DNA of 64,000 bases from Methylotenera sp. (GCA_030693535.1 JAUYAL010000018.1:1-64000), one strand, 5' to 3'; numbered from the stretch's first letter, positions 43,307 to 53,349 are shown. The notes: generated by a model from the letters alone, not told the origin. Translations and numbers: made by a program.

Positions 43307-44086
43307 TTAGAGTAGCTTCTTTGGAGGCCAAGGAATAAAAGCATTGGTATTTTTAATATAGCTTAGATAGGCTGGGCGACGATCTGCAATATCTTTTTCT
43401 AGCAATGCAACGCCACTTACTTTTAGTAGTAATAATGTCATTAAAATTGGCCCAGCAATTGTCCACCATGCGCCACCAGCCATAGCAATTATATAAAAGC
43501 CCCACCAAACACAGCACTCACCAAAGTAGTTTGGATGGCGACTGTAACGCCATAGGCCAGTATTGAGTACTTTTCCCTTATTGTTAGAATTAGCTTTAAA
43601 AATACTTAATTGCCAATCAGCAATAGTTTCCCACAAAAAGCCAATGGTAAAAATAATGCCGCCTAATGCGTCCAGCCTTGTTAGCGATACTTTTGATTCG
43701 ATAGCGCCAAATAATGGCATTGAGATAATCCACGCCAGAACTGCTTGTAAACCAAAAATGATGTAGAGACTTTTTAGCCAAAATTTAGGTTCATTATTTT
43801 GACGAATGGCGACGTAGCGATGGTCTTCATTAGTGCCCCAATTACGCCAAGTTAAATAGACACTAAGTCTAATCGCCCACAAGCTTACTAAAAAAAGAAC
43901 TAAAAATGTGCGTGGTGTAAAATCGTTTGATGCCAAGGCATAACTGCAGGCCGATAACATTAAAAACAAACCCCATATACTGTCTACATGAGTGACATTT
44001 TTTCTTGCTAAACTAAGCAACCAGCCTGTTAGGGCAAGCAGACTAATGCTCATAAATCCTAGAATGTATATTTGCCACTGAATCAT
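43307..44086 (-). CDS. DUF1295 family membrane enzyme
   Basis: 259 aa with about seven hydrophobic segments. The C-terminal signature GLWRYSRHPNYFGECCVWWGFYI and EKDIADRRPAYLSYIKNTNAFIPWPPK match the DUF1295 / steroid-reductase-like family (ICMT-fold). Such proteins reduce or methylate lipid substrates at the membrane. It overlaps the DUF2878 gene by 4 bases (ATGA). The substrate is unknown. Confidence 0.85.
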   Translation of the reverse strand: MIQWQIYILGFMSISLLALTGWLLSLARKNVTHVDSIWGLFLMLSACSYALASNDFTPRTFLVLFLVSLWAIRLSVYLTWRNWGTNEDHRYVAIRQNNEPKFWLKSLYIIFGLQAVLAWIISMPLFGAIESKVSLTRLDALGGIIFTIGFLWETIADWQLSIFKANSNNKGKVLNTGLWRYSRHPNYFGECCVWWGFYIIAMAGGAWWTIAGPILMTLLLLKVSGVALLEKDIADRRPAYLSYIKNTNAFIPWPPKKLL

Positions 44087-44625
44087 ATCAATAAGCCTTT
44101 TATTGCACCTTTTGTATTTGAAGAAAAACCATCAAATCGAGTTGAAACAATTACCAGTAGGGGTGTAATAATTGCCCAGCCAATTGATAAAGGTATGTAA
44201 CTTTGTGCACCATGCAAAATTACTGCGCCTAATTTTTCTGCCCCTAAATAAGCTAGAGGGCCACCAATTGCGCCAAAAGCGACGGTGATGAAATATTTAG
44301 TTCGCATCCAACGCAAGCTCACATTGAGTGTTGAAGCAAATGCAAGCCACAAAGCTAAAATCCAAACGGGTACAAATGCTGCATCCCAGCCATTATTTAT
44401 GTAACTAATATAACCCAATGACAGCATTGCTTGGTCAAAAGTTGCCCCTATGGCTAAAGCTGTTAACATGAGTAAAACTTCGGATGTGAATTGTTTTGCT
44501 TGATAAAAATGCCATATCAAGACGGCTACTGTTACAACGATGCCTAACCAAGGCAGACCTTGGCCAGCACCGATTACACATGCAAACCAAGCGACTTGAA
44601 ACAAAAGAAAGTTAATAATTAACAT
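44083..44625 (-). CDS. DUF2878 membrane protein
   Basis: 180 aa with about five or six hydrophobic helices. Recognised from NFLLFQVAWFACVIGAGQGLPWLG at the start and TFDQAMLSLGYISY. DUF2878 proteins accompany CFA-like and DUF1295 genes in many Gammaproteobacteria and Betaproteobacteria, role unknown. It lies 7 bases after the first methyltransferase and overlaps DUF1295. Confidence 0.8.
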   Translation of the reverse strand: MLIINFLLFQVAWFACVIGAGQGLPWLGIVVTVAVLIWHFYQAKQFTSEVLLMLTALAIGATFDQAMLSLGYISYINNGWDAAFVPVWILALWLAFASTLNVSLRWMRTKYFITVAFGAIGGPLAYLGAEKLGAVILHGAQSYIPLSIGWAIITPLLVIVSTRFDGFSSNTKGAIKGLLI

Positions 44626-44632
44626 TTTTTAT

Positions 44633-45697
44633 TTAACTTTGAAGAGGGCGCTCAAACTGGTAATGCGAAACCCACCATTCTTGGCCATTTCTATAACCAA
44701 ACAGCTCTGCACAAGCCATATAAAATATACGCCAACGATTACGCCACTTTGCTGCTTCATCCACTCCGTAGGTTTGTTCTAAAATCGGCGTGATGTTGTC
44801 TTCGTGCTTATCCATATTTTCTAACCAGGCATTGGCTGTTTTTTCATAATGCGTACCATCCCAGCGCCAGCGATTAATTAGCCTTAATTTTTCTTGAAAA
44901 TGTAAAGGCAAATCATCGCTTGGCATCATACCGCCAGAGAAGAAATGCTGACTCATCCAATCGTCATCACCTTGCACTTCAAACGCATATGGAGTTGAGC
45001 GATGCACAAATATATGCATAAAAAATTTGCCACCTGGCACCAGCCAATCGTGTATTTTTCCAAATAAAAGTTTGTAGTTACGCATGTGTTCAAACATCTC
45101 GACCGACACCACCCGATCGAATAATCTTACTACTGAAAAAGCATCCGGTGAAAAATTATTCATGTCACATGTAATCACTGTAATATTTTTAAGTCCACGC
45201 TGTGCGGCCGTGGCGCTAATGTATTCACGCTGTGAGTTTGAATTAGAAACTGCCGTAATCTGGCTGTTGGGGTAGTGTGCTGCCATCCATAATGTCAGCG
45301 ATCCCCAGCCACAGCCAAGTTCTAGAATATGTTGCCCATCTTGCAAATCTGCGTGTTCGCAGCTCATTTGCAGCGCATTGGCTTCAGCTTCATCTAAAGA
45401 CAATGTTTCTGGTAACCAGAAGCAGCTACTGTACTTGCGATGTTGTCCTAAACAAAGCTCAAAGAATTTTGTTGGCAGTTCGTAATGTTGCGCATTTGCA
45501 ACTTCTGGTAGCAGTGCAATCGGTGCGTTATTCATTGCTGATATAAACGCATGCTCTGCTTCACATCCGCTTTCACATTTGCTAGCGCCAATCTCTGAGA
45601 GACGTTTTTCAGATAAATTACGTATACCTAATCTAACAATGCAATCGGGAAAAAGTTTTTTTTCTGCCAACTTAATGGCGATACTACTTATATGCAT
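44633..45697 (-). CDS. CFA-like SAM methyltransferase (first gene of lipid operon)
   Basis: 354 aa. SAM motif HILELGCGWGSLTLWMA and C-terminal AELFGYRNGQEWWVSHYQF, which resembles the class that includes plant coclaurine N-methyltransferases and CFA-family enzymes of photooxidative-stress operons. It keeps KYSSCFWLP typical of the CFA superfamily. It probably methylates an unsaturated acyl chain, but the substrate is unknown. It is a distant paralog of the cfa gene at the operon end. Its start has AAGGGA at good spacing; the promoter must lie in the 420-base region upstream. Confidence 0.82.
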   Translation of the reverse strand: MHISSIAIKLAEKKLFPDCIVRLGIRNLSEKRLSEIGASKCESGCEAEHAFISAMNNAPIALLPEVANAQHYELPTKFFELCLGQHRKYSSCFWLPETLSLDEAEANALQMSCEHADLQDGQHILELGCGWGSLTLWMAAHYPNSQITAVSNSNSQREYISATAAQRGLKNITVITCDMNNFSPDAFSVVRLFDRVVSVEMFEHMRNYKLLFGKIHDWLVPGGKFFMHIFVHRSTPYAFEVQGDDDWMSQHFFSGGMMPSDDLPLHFQEKLRLINRWRWDGTHYEKTANAWLENMDKHEDNITPILEQTYGVDEAAKWRNRWRIFYMACAELFGYRNGQEWWVSHYQFERPLQS

Positions 45698-45978
45698 TTA
45701 TATCCCTTTATTACAAATTTAAAGTTAGTCTAGCACTAAATTTATAAGTTCAAATAATAATGGGAAAGTTACTGCAAGCTAGAAGAAATATACTTCCATA
45801 AGAAATTTGTTATGCATTTATGATGTATTAGCGTCAAAAATATATAATCTGACTTAGCTAATATGAAATAACAATGAATTAGCCGACAACAACCATTCAA
45901 ACAATCGGTAAAATTTAAGTATTATAAATTCTGTTTTGGCATATATAAATCATAAAGTTGCATAACTTAATCTGATTA

Positions 45979-46007
45979 TTGCTAATTCAGCGCGTCGAGA
46001 CTATAAT
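45979..46007 (+). promoter_or_regulatory. Sigma-70 promoter of infA
   Basis: TTGCTA and a perfect TATAAT with 17 bases between. A leader of about 105 bases precedes infA. The rest of the 420-base gap (45698-46118) must hold the divergent promoter of the lipid operon. On the minus strand TTGAAC and TAGACT 15 bases apart lie at about 45742-45768, a weak candidate only. Confidence 0.7.
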
Positions 46008-46118
46008 GCGCGCGAGATGTGGTTAAGTTGGATGAATTAACACGACTAACTTGAATATTTGCTTCAAACTCCATGAGATTGTTGCTAACACACCTCAATT
46101 ATTACTGGAGATAACGCA

Positions 46119-46379
46119 TTGGCTAAAGAAGAATTGATTGAAATGAATGGTGTGGTGATGGAAATATTGCCAGATTCACGCTACCGCGTGACGCTTGATA
46201 ATGGGCATAAGTTAATAGCCTACACAGGTGGAAAAATGAAGAAAAATCATATTCGCATTTTAGCTGGGGATAAAGTTACACTTGAATTGTCACCATATGA
46301 TATCAATAATGGACGTATCACTTTTAGGCACATTGAATCCAATGGTGCTACTTACACGCCAAGAAAACGTACTTACTAA
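46119..46379 (+). CDS. infA: Translation initiation factor IF-1
   Basis: 86 aa (classical IF-1 is 72 aa; this copy has a C-terminal extension, [13 protein letters not shown]). The start is TTG at 46119 with GGAG eight bases upstream and gives [16 protein letters not shown]. An S1-like OB fold with [15 protein letters not shown] is visible. It binds the ribosomal A site during initiation. It stands alone under its own promoter, away from ribosomal genes, so it may be a second IF-1 copy. Confidence 0.9.
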   Translation: MAKEELIEMNGVVMEILPDSRYRVTLDNGHKLIAYTGGKMKKNHIRILAGDKVTLELSPYDINNGRITFRHIESNGATYTPRKRTY

Positions 46380-46493
46380 CTTGCAATAGGGTTAAACCTA
46401 CTGAAAGGCCTTGAGTTTACTTTGGGTTAAAAATTAAAAATAATACGCAGGAAAATAAACTACCTTTGATTAAAGCTGTCAATGGTGAGTCTG

Positions 46494-46709
46494 TTATTTA
46501 ATATGGATAATATTATCTGACACTAGGACAGTTTGGCCGCTACGAATTTTAGCGGTTTTTCTAAGTTCGATTAAGCCGTCTACACGAACCAAACCTTCGG
46601 CTACCATTGTTTTACCACGTCCCCCGCTATCAGCCAAGCCTATTAACTTGAGTAAGTTGCATAACTCAATATACTCAGTGCTTAGTTCAAATTGTATGTT
46701 TTGTGACAT
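46494..46709 (-). CDS. S4-domain RNA-binding protein (YbcJ family)
   Basis: 71 aa. A single S4 RNA-binding domain: LCNLLKLIGLADSGGRGKTMVAEGLVRVDG then RKTAKIRSGQTVLV. YbcJ-like proteins bind structured RNA in the cytoplasm; the target is unknown. It is next to tRNA-Leu on the same strand, downstream of it. Confidence 0.85.
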   Translation of the reverse strand: MSQNIQFELSTEYIELCNLLKLIGLADSGGRGKTMVAEGLVRVDGLIELRKTAKIRSGQTVLVSDNIIHIK

Positions 46710-46767
46710 AAATAGTCTTTATGAATAGAGTAGAATAGAATAGCGTTTAGAAATTAGGTTAGTGTAG

Positions 46768-46852
46768 TGGTGCCCAGAAGAGGACTCGAACCTCCACACC
46801 CGAAGGCACATGGACCTGAACCATGCGCGTCTACCAATTCCGCCATCTGGGC
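46768..46852 (-). tRNA. tRNA-Leu (CAG)
   Basis: 85 bases on the minus strand with encoded CCA. The acceptor stem GCCCAGA / TCTGGGC pairs fully with A73 before CCA. The D arm, a class II variable arm (TGCCTTCGGGTGT), and the T arm with GGTTCGAGTCC are visible. The anticodon stem CATGG / CCATG encloses TTCAGGT with anticodon CAG, reading CUG. Confidence 0.95.
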
Positions 46853-46933
46853 ATATGGCTTTCGCCATGGTTAATAATAGTAGCAATTGCCGCCAAGTAA
46901 ATAACGCGTTGAATTTTATATTAAAGGTAAGCT

Positions 46934-49378
46934 TTGTCAATGACAAAAAAAAGTAATAGCCATAAAAGAATGAATGATCCCTTTGCATCACGTGAGGCAA
47001 GTAGATACGATACCCCGATACCAAGTCGAGAGATGGTTTTAAATACCATGAGCGAGCAGGGCGCGCCATTAAGCATTGAGCAACTTTATATATTATTAGA
47101 AATTAGTGACGATGAACGTGAAATTTTTAATAAACGTCTGAACGCGATGGAACGCGAAGGTCAGATTATTAAAAATAGAAAAGGCGCATTGTGTATTGTC
47201 GATAAGCTAGATTTGATTGCTGGCATCGTGCAAGGCCACCCTGACGGTTTTGGATTTTTAATTCCTGATGACAAAACTAAATGCAATGGCGAAGATTTAT
47301 TCTTAAGCCCTAAAGAAATGTCGCAAGTAATGCATGGTGACCGCGCTATGGTGCGCATGAGTGGGTTGGATAGAAGGGGCAGGCCAGAAGGAAAATTAGT
47401 AGAAGTGCTAGAGCGACGCACGCAAAGGTTAGTCGGTCGTGTTATACAATCCAGTGGTGTGACAATTGTTGCCGCTGAAGACAAGCGCATTAATCTAGAC
47501 ATATTGATTCCATATCATTTGGATATGAATGCAAAAACTGGTCAAGTGGTCATGGTTGAGCTAACCGAACAACCAGCAGCACACGCACAGCCCATGGGTA
47601 AAATCGTTGAGATTTTAGGCAACTATGCTGACAGCGGGATGGAAATTGAAATTGCTTTGCGTAAACACAATTTGCCACATGAATTTAGTGCTGACGCGAT
47701 AGCACTTGCTGAATCGTATCCTAAGTTGGTGCAAGCAACAGACTACAAAAATCGGATTGATTGTCGTGAAATGTCGCTTATCACTATAGATGGTGAAACT
47801 GCACGAGACTTTGATGATGCTGTTTATGCTGAACCTCAAGGCAAAGGCTGGCGTTTAGTTGTGGCGATTGCCGATGTGAGTTTTTACGTAAAACCTAAAG
47901 ATGCTTTAGATAAAGGTGCGTTCGATCGCGGTAACTCGGTCTATTTTCCACGCCGCGTGATCCCTATGCTGCCAGAGGCCTTATCCAATGGACTATGCTC
48001 ACTAAACCCTGATGTAGAGCGGCTTTGTATGATATGTGATATGCAGGTTGATGGCTTAGGTGTTGTTAAGCAATATAAGTTTTACCCATCAGTGATGCGG
48101 TCAAAAGCCCGTATGACCTACACGCAGGTGCACGGAATATTAGAAAACCCCCAAGGTGAGTTGGCGCAAGAATATACATGGCTGATGCCACATTTGCAAC
48201 ACTTACAAAGCGTTTACAAACTGATGCTTACACAACGTGAAAAACGTGGTGCTATTGAGTTTGAAACCTCAGAAACCATCATGGTGTTTAATGATAACGG
48301 CAAAATTGATAGTATTGTGCCTAGCCATAGAAATGAAGCACATAAACTGATTGAAGAGTGCATGCTGGCTGCCAATGTTTGTGCGGCTAACTTCTTGCAC
48401 GCTAATGAGCATCCTGCTTTATATCGCATTCATGAAGGCCCAACACCTGAAAAGTTAGAGTTATTACGCACATTTATGGGTGAATTTGGTTTTGGTGTAG
48501 GTGGCGGCGATAAGCCGCATGCTAAAGATTACGGTAAGTTGTTAGATAAAATTAGAGAGCGCCCAGATGCACAATTGTTGCAAACAGTACTATTGCGCTC
48601 TATGCAGCAAGCTGTTTATAGTCCTGATAACGTAGGTCACTTTGGATTGGCGTATGAAGCTTATGCGCACTTTACCTCACCTATTCGTCGTTACCCAGAT
48701 TTGCTGATTCACCGTGCTATTAAGGCGGTATTGAATGGTGATAAGTACAAGCCAGGTGATTGGAGCCAATTAGGTATTCAATGTTCAATGACGGAACGTC
48801 GCGCAGACGATGCTACGCGTGATGTAACTAATTGGCTTAAATGCTTTTATATGCAAGATAAGATAGGTGAGGTATTTGAAGGCACCGTGGCAGGCGTCAC
48901 CAGCTTTGGTCTGTTTGTGGCGCTAGATGGTGTTTATGTAGAAGGTTTGTTACATGTGACTGAACTAGGTAACGATTATTTCCATTTTGATAAAGCACGT
49001 CATGAGATGGCTGGTGAACGCACGGGTGTACGATACCAATTAGGTGACAGGCTTACCATAAAAGTAGCGAGGGTTGATTTGGAAACCTCTAAAATTGATT
49101 TTAGTTTAGTAAATAAAAACAATTCATTAGAAGATAACTTTAATGATACTTATAATAAATTTGGCGCAGATTATAAATTGCGCGGTGGCGAATTGAAGCC
49201 TGTAAAAATATCCGCTAAATTTGGTGCCAAACCAGACATAAAACCGAGCGGAAAATTAACATTAGGGGTTAAGCCTAAATCAAAATCCAGCTCAAAAGTT
49301 GTAAGTAAAACGAGTGGAGGAAATCCACCTAAGCCGACTCAATCAAAAAAATCCAGCAAAAAAGCTAACAAACGCTAA
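46934..49378 (+). CDS. rnr: Ribonuclease R
   Basis: 814 aa 3'-5' exoribonuclease. The order is a helix-turn-helix-like N-terminus, two cold-shock domains (about 85-240), the RNB catalytic domain with TARDFDDAVY (Asp metal ligands) and HFTSPIRRYPDL, an S1 domain (about 650-735) and a Lys/Ser-rich basic tail. It degrades structured RNA. The start is TTG at 46934 with AAAGG six bases upstream; ATG at 46940 is the alternative. It forms an operon with rlmB, 38 bases downstream. Confidence 0.94.
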   Translation: MSMTKKSNSHKRMNDPFASREASRYDTPIPSREMVLNTMSEQGAPLSIEQLYILLEISDDEREIFNKRLNAMEREGQIIKNRKGALCIVDKLDLIAGIVQGHPDGFGFLIPDDKTKCNGEDLFLSPKEMSQVMHGDRAMVRMSGLDRRGRPEGKLVEVLERRTQRLVGRVIQSSGVTIVAAEDKRINLDILIPYHLDMNAKTGQVVMVELTEQPAAHAQPMGKIVEILGNYADSGMEIEIALRKHNLPHEFSADAIALAESYPKLVQATDYKNRIDCREMSLITIDGETARDFDDAVYAEPQGKGWRLVVAIADVSFYVKPKDALDKGAFDRGNSVYFPRRVIPMLPEALSNGLCSLNPDVERLCMICDMQVDGLGVVKQYKFYPSVMRSKARMTYTQVHGILENPQGELAQEYTWLMPHLQHLQSVYKLMLTQREKRGAIEFETSETIMVFNDNGKIDSIVPSHRNEAHKLIEECMLAANVCAANFLHANEHPALYRIHEGPTPEKLELLRTFMGEFGFGVGGGDKPHAKDYGKLLDKIRERPDAQLLQTVLLRSMQQAVYSPDNVGHFGLAYEAYAHFTSPIRRYPDLLIHRAIKAVLNGDKYKPGDWSQLGIQCSMTERRADDATRDVTNWLKCFYMQDKIGEVFEGTVAGVTSFGLFVALDGVYVEGLLHVTELGNDYFHFDKARHEMAGERTGVRYQLGDRLTIKVARVDLETSKIDFSLVNKNNSLEDNFNDTYNKFGADYKLRGGELKPVKISAKFGAKPDIKPSGKLTLGVKPKSKSSSKVVSKTSGGNPPKPTQSKKSSKKANKR

Positions 49379-49416
49379 GAGTACACCATAAACATTAAGA
49401 ACTAAGGTTATAGATA

Positions 49417-50175
49417 ATGAGCGACGCCCGTATTTTATTTGGCTTTCATGCAGTATTAAGCCGCTTGCGCCAACATAGTGTAAGTGTGCAAGAAATTTTA
49501 ATTGATCGTGACCGTGTAGATGCACGCATGAAAGACTTGCTTAAAATGGCTGAATCTGCTGGCGTGCGCACTATGGAGGTTGAGCGTAGCCGCTTAGATG
49601 GTATGGCTGGCATGAATGGTCGTCATCAAGGCGTTATTGCTCGTGTTGTGGATACGCCAATTCCATATAAAGATATTCACGACATTTTGGAGTCAGACTT
49701 AACAGAGCCACCATTCTTTTTGATATTAGATGGTGTTGAAGACCCACATAATTTAGGCGCGTGCCTTCGCGTGGCAGATGCAATGGGGGTACATGCCGTC
49801 ATTGCACCTAAAGATAGGGCTGTGGGGCTCAATGCTACCGTGCGTAAGGTTGCGAGTGGAGCCGCTGAGACAGTGCCATTTATCGCAGTAACGAACCTTG
49901 CAAGAACGATACGTGAACTGAAAGAAGCCGGTGTATTTGTCGTGGGTACTACTATGGATGCGCCAAGTAACTTACTTAATATCAAGCTTGATGGACCAAT
50001 AGCCATTGTACTGGGTGCAGAAGGTGATGGCATACGTCGACTAACTGCTGAAACATGTGATGCGCTGGTGACAATACCTATGTTTGGTTCTGTAGAAAGC
50101 CTAAACGTGAGTGTAGCCAGTGGCATTTGTTTGTATGAAGTGAGACGTCAGCGTAGCTTAGTTGCAGGAATCTAA
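49417..50175 (+). CDS. rlmB: 23S rRNA Gm2251 methyltransferase RlmB
   Basis: 252 aa SPOUT methyltransferase with an N-terminal L30e-like domain ([21 protein letters not shown]). The SpoU motifs are [33 protein letters not shown], and [18 protein letters not shown]. It methylates ribose of G2251 in the peptidyl-transferase P loop. The rnr-rlmB pairing is the usual order in proteobacteria. Confidence 0.94.
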   Translation: MSDARILFGFHAVLSRLRQHSVSVQEILIDRDRVDARMKDLLKMAESAGVRTMEVERSRLDGMAGMNGRHQGVIARVVDTPIPYKDIHDILESDLTEPPFFLILDGVEDPHNLGACLRVADAMGVHAVIAPKDRAVGLNATVRKVASGAAETVPFIAVTNLARTIRELKEAGVFVVGTTMDAPSNLLNIKLDGPIAIVLGAEGDGIRRLTAETCDALVTIPMFGSVESLNVSVASGICLYEVRRQRSLVAGI

Positions 50176-50211
50176 TTTAATTGTTGATTAAGTTACGCCT
50201 AATATTAGCCT

Positions 50212-51702
50212 CTAAGAATCAATCAAATTGAGTGTTTTTAATGTGCGTTCGCGTACATTTTTAAGAAACCTAGAATCATCTATTAAAGACTCACCATAGC
50301 TAGGGATAATCTCCTTCATTTTTTTCTGCCAATGGCTACTTTTCATTTGCGCACTAAAACAGCGTTCAATTACATCTATCATAGCCTGTACCGATACGGA
50401 TGCGCCTGGAGATGCCCCTAATAGCGCAGCAATCGTTCCGTCTTGGGCCGATACAATTTCGGTGCCAAATTCAAGTTTTCCACCTTTAACATCACATTTT
50501 TTAATAATCTGAACACGTTTCCCAGCGTTCTTTAAATGCCAATCAGCTTTATTTGCTTGTGGATAAAATTGGCGTAACGCACCAATTTTTGAGGTGTGCG
50601 TTTTTAGTGATTCTGTGATGAGGTAGCGAGTTAAATCTGTATTTTGCCTACTTACGTTTAACATTGACTGTATATTGCTTGGCTTCACCGTTTGAATTAA
50701 ATCTAGATATGAGCCTTGCTTCAGAAATTTAGTTGTAAAGCCAGCATAAGGCCCAAATAGCAAGGCGGGCTTACCATTAATCATGCGCAGATCTAGGTGA
50801 GGCACCGACATCGGAGGTGCGCCCAAGGCGGCCTTCCCGTAGACTTTTGTCTTGTGGTGTTTTATTACCTCTGGGTTGTTGCACACAAGCCATTGTCCGC
50901 TGACTGGAAAGCCACCATAACCATGACTTTCAGGAACGCCAGATTTTTGTAATAGTTTTAATGTTCCACCGCCTGCACCTAAAAATACAAAGCCAGCATC
51001 AATGTTTTTTATTTTTTTATTTTTTCTATCGGCCAAAGCTACTTGCCAACGCCCATTGCTGGCTTGTTTTAAACTTTTAACTTCAGAATTTAGTGCTAGA
51101 TTAAAATTATTTTTATTTTGCAAATGACTGACAAAGCTACGTGTTAATGCGCCAAAATCTATGTCACTACCATATTTAACGCGTGTTGCAGCGACCTTTT
51201 GAGTTTTATCGCGTGCTTGCATAACAAGGGGCAACCATGCCTCCAGCGTTGTAATATCATCGCTAAATTCCATGTCCTGAAATAAATGATGTGTTTTAAG
51301 AGAATCGTAGCGTTTACGTAAAAAATTTACATCTTCATCACCCCAAACAAAACTTAGGTGTGGGGTAGGGTTGATAAAGTTTTTTGGCGCTGGCAATGTG
51401 CCATTTTCGACCAAATAAGACCAAAATTGCAATGAGACTTCAAACGAAGCATTAATCGCCAAAGCGCGATTGATATTTACAGTGCCATCTGCACTTAAAG
51501 GTGTGTAATTTAACTCACAATAGCCCGCATGACCAGTACCCGCATTATTCCATGCATCTGTGCTTTCCGCAGCCACGGCAGGCAAGCGTTCTACCATTAT
51601 CATGCTCAATGAATCATCTAATGATGACAACAATGACGCCAGCGTCCCACTCATCACGCCACTTCCCACTAAAAGCACATCAACTTTATTTGCAGTAATC
51701 AT
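50212..51702 (-). CDS. mqo: Malate:quinone oxidoreductase
   Basis: 496 aa, usual length. The FAD motif LLVGSGVMSGTLASLL at the N-terminus, STDAWNNAGTGHAGYCELNYTP, and FGPYAGFTTKFLKQGSYLDL are family hallmarks. It is a peripheral inner-membrane flavoprotein that oxidises malate to oxaloacetate and reduces quinone, linking the TCA cycle to respiration. It is convergent with rlmB and stands alone. Confidence 0.95.
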   Translation of the reverse strand: MITANKVDVLLVGSGVMSGTLASLLSSLDDSLSMIMVERLPAVAAESTDAWNNAGTGHAGYCELNYTPLSADGTVNINRALAINASFEVSLQFWSYLVENGTLPAPKNFINPTPHLSFVWGDEDVNFLRKRYDSLKTHHLFQDMEFSDDITTLEAWLPLVMQARDKTQKVAATRVKYGSDIDFGALTRSFVSHLQNKNNFNLALNSEVKSLKQASNGRWQVALADRKNKKIKNIDAGFVFLGAGGGTLKLLQKSGVPESHGYGGFPVSGQWLVCNNPEVIKHHKTKVYGKAALGAPPMSVPHLDLRMINGKPALLFGPYAGFTTKFLKQGSYLDLIQTVKPSNIQSMLNVSRQNTDLTRYLITESLKTHTSKIGALRQFYPQANKADWHLKNAGKRVQIIKKCDVKGGKLEFGTEIVSAQDGTIAALLGASPGASVSVQAMIDVIERCFSAQMKSSHWQKKMKEIIPSYGESLIDDSRFLKNVRERTLKTLNLIDS

Positions 51703-52137
51703 TAAATTTATACGACTTTACTTTAAATACTCGTGTTGAAAAGCTATATTTAATTGTTTAGAAATAGAAATATAGGCCTGTAAATATTGAGTTTAGAAAT
51801 GTACTTGTTAGTAACATTAAGTATTAAGTTCAAGTCAAGAAAAAAGCCTGTTATCGACAGGCTTCAGATTTACTTTTATCAATTTTAGTTACTTATTAGC
51901 TTAAATAACTATCGTTATTATCACTCAATAATAGGCGAATTCTACAGTAAAATTTAAAGATTTAGAAATTAATAATTGACTTGTAAGTGGCTGGTATTAT
52001 AGATTTAATAAGTTGACCAAACAATTAAACACCTAATATTTTAAATTAACAATTTTATGTGTTCAATCGCTAAGTTTCAGCTTTGAAAAGTATTGAAATT
52101 TACAAGTCTTCTATAAGACATAGTCTTATTTGCTATT
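51703..52137. other. Intergenic region between mqo and the msh locus
   Basis: About 430 A/T-rich bases with no supported gene. It holds the terminator at 51844-51864 and presumably the mqo promoter. Small weak inverted repeats such as AATAAC/GTTATT at 51904-51919 are seen but not called as sites. Confidence 0.5.
51844..51864 (-). terminator. Terminator of the msh transcript
   Basis: AAGCCTGT and ACAGGCTT pair over a 5-base loop with a T run on the minus-strand side. It lies about 270 bases past the mshN stop, in front of mqo. Confidence 0.75.
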
Positions 52138-53349
52138 TTAATTATTGATATGCTGGTTAATTACTTTTAATTGCTGATCAACAAACTTTGATAATTCTAG
52201 GCTAAGCGTCTTAGCAGATTGTGCCCGAGTAAAGGCTTCCTGAGCATTTTCAAACTTTCCAACAGCTTGCAATGAAATTCCTAGGCCAATAAGCGCACTT
52301 GTTGAATTGGAATTGAGTGAAAGTGCCGTCATGTAATGATTAATTGCTTCCTCATGACGTTCAACACGTTGAAGTAGCGTGGCCAGGAATCCTTGATAAT
52401 CCGCATTACCTTTCGCATTAGACAAGCCTTCCTCTAACGTATTTAAGGCGCCTGCATGGTCTCCAGATTCCACCTGTAAGCGTGCGATAGCCATTCGAAA
52501 ATCACTCTGTTCTGGCGCAATAGCTAAACCAGTTGTTAATATCGCTCTAGCTTCGTCGTTACGTTTGTTGTCTAACAATAATCCTGCAAGTGTTTGTCTA
52601 GCTTCCTGATTGGCTGGTTTAGCTTCTAGCGCTAGCGTTAGGTGGGCTTGCGCTTCAGCGACTCTACCTTGTTGAAGATTTGAAATTGCTAATCGAAAGT
52701 AATTAGCTGATTTTTGATCAGCTGTAATGAGTTTTCCGCCTGTAGCGTTTCCGAAGTTTAATTTCGTAGCTGATTTAACTGTCTGTTGATTAACTGTAAG
52801 GTTTTTTTCTTGTAGGTTTTGTTTTGCTGATTCAACTAACGCAGTCGCATTAACTTGAGTAGTCTCTATCGTTAGTGGTTTGTTGGGCTCAATATTATTA
52901 GTGCTTTTATGGGCTTTAGTTGCAATAGGCTGAAACTTAAGCTCAGTGACAAATAATGGCTCAGAATCAATATTTCCAGATTCATTCATTTTCGTCATAT
53001 CACTCTTCTGCGCAGTGATACTTGCATCATCCGTTTTAGCTGCCTCAGATACTTTTAAATCTGCTGGAGCATAAATAATGTCTTGAGATTCTTTTATATT
53101 GGCAATGTCTGCTTTATATGATTCATTCTTATCTAGGCCATGTTGAATCCAGTAATAAGCCGTAGAAGCCAGTAAGGCGAGTACCACAGCAATTTTCATC
53201 AAAGGCAATTTGTTGGGTAATTGACTAGGCATGGGTTGAATATTATCAAACTTGCTGGTCATCGCTTTCTCTGTACCTGAAATTATTACTTCAGGATCCC
53301 CAGCGCCACGTTGCTCTAGGTCTTTTAGCATTTGATTAATTAAACTCAT
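52138..53349 (-). CDS. mshN: MSHA biogenesis TPR protein MshN
   Basis: 403 aa. The N-terminus MSLINQMLKDLEQRG is characteristic. One membrane helix (about 50-66) anchors the protein, and the periplasmic part has a linker then about four to five TPR repeats (about 220-390). MshN is thought to help assemble or localise the secretin. It is the last visible gene of the MSHA locus, followed by a terminator rather than by mshE/mshG. Confidence 0.85.
   Translation of the reverse strand: MSLINQMLKDLEQRGAGDPEVIISGTEKAMTSKFDNIQPMPSQLPNKLPLMKIAVVLALLASTAYYWIQHGLDKNESYKADIANIKESQDIIYAPADLKVSEAAKTDDASITAQKSDMTKMNESGNIDSEPLFVTELKFQPIATKAHKSTNNIEPNKPLTIETTQVNATALVESAKQNLQEKNLTVNQQTVKSATKLNFGNATGGKLITADQKSANYFRLAISNLQQGRVAEAQAHLTLALEAKPANQEARQTLAGLLLDNKRNDEARAILTTGLAIAPEQSDFRMAIARLQVESGDHAGALNTLEEGLSNAKGNADYQGFLATLLQRVERHEEAINHYMTALSLNSNSTSALIGLGISLQAVGKFENAQEAFTRAQSAKTLSLELSKFVDQQLKVINQHINN

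Noticed and set aside
45742..45768. TTGAAC/TAGACT as the lipid operon promoter
   Set aside because: Spacing is 15 and the elements are weak; not called as a feature. No ECF-sigma-like -35/-10 pair was recognised either.
46719..47069. Open frame of 116 codons on the minus strand
   Set aside because: It covers tRNA-Leu and the rnr start on the other strand; it is a chance frame.
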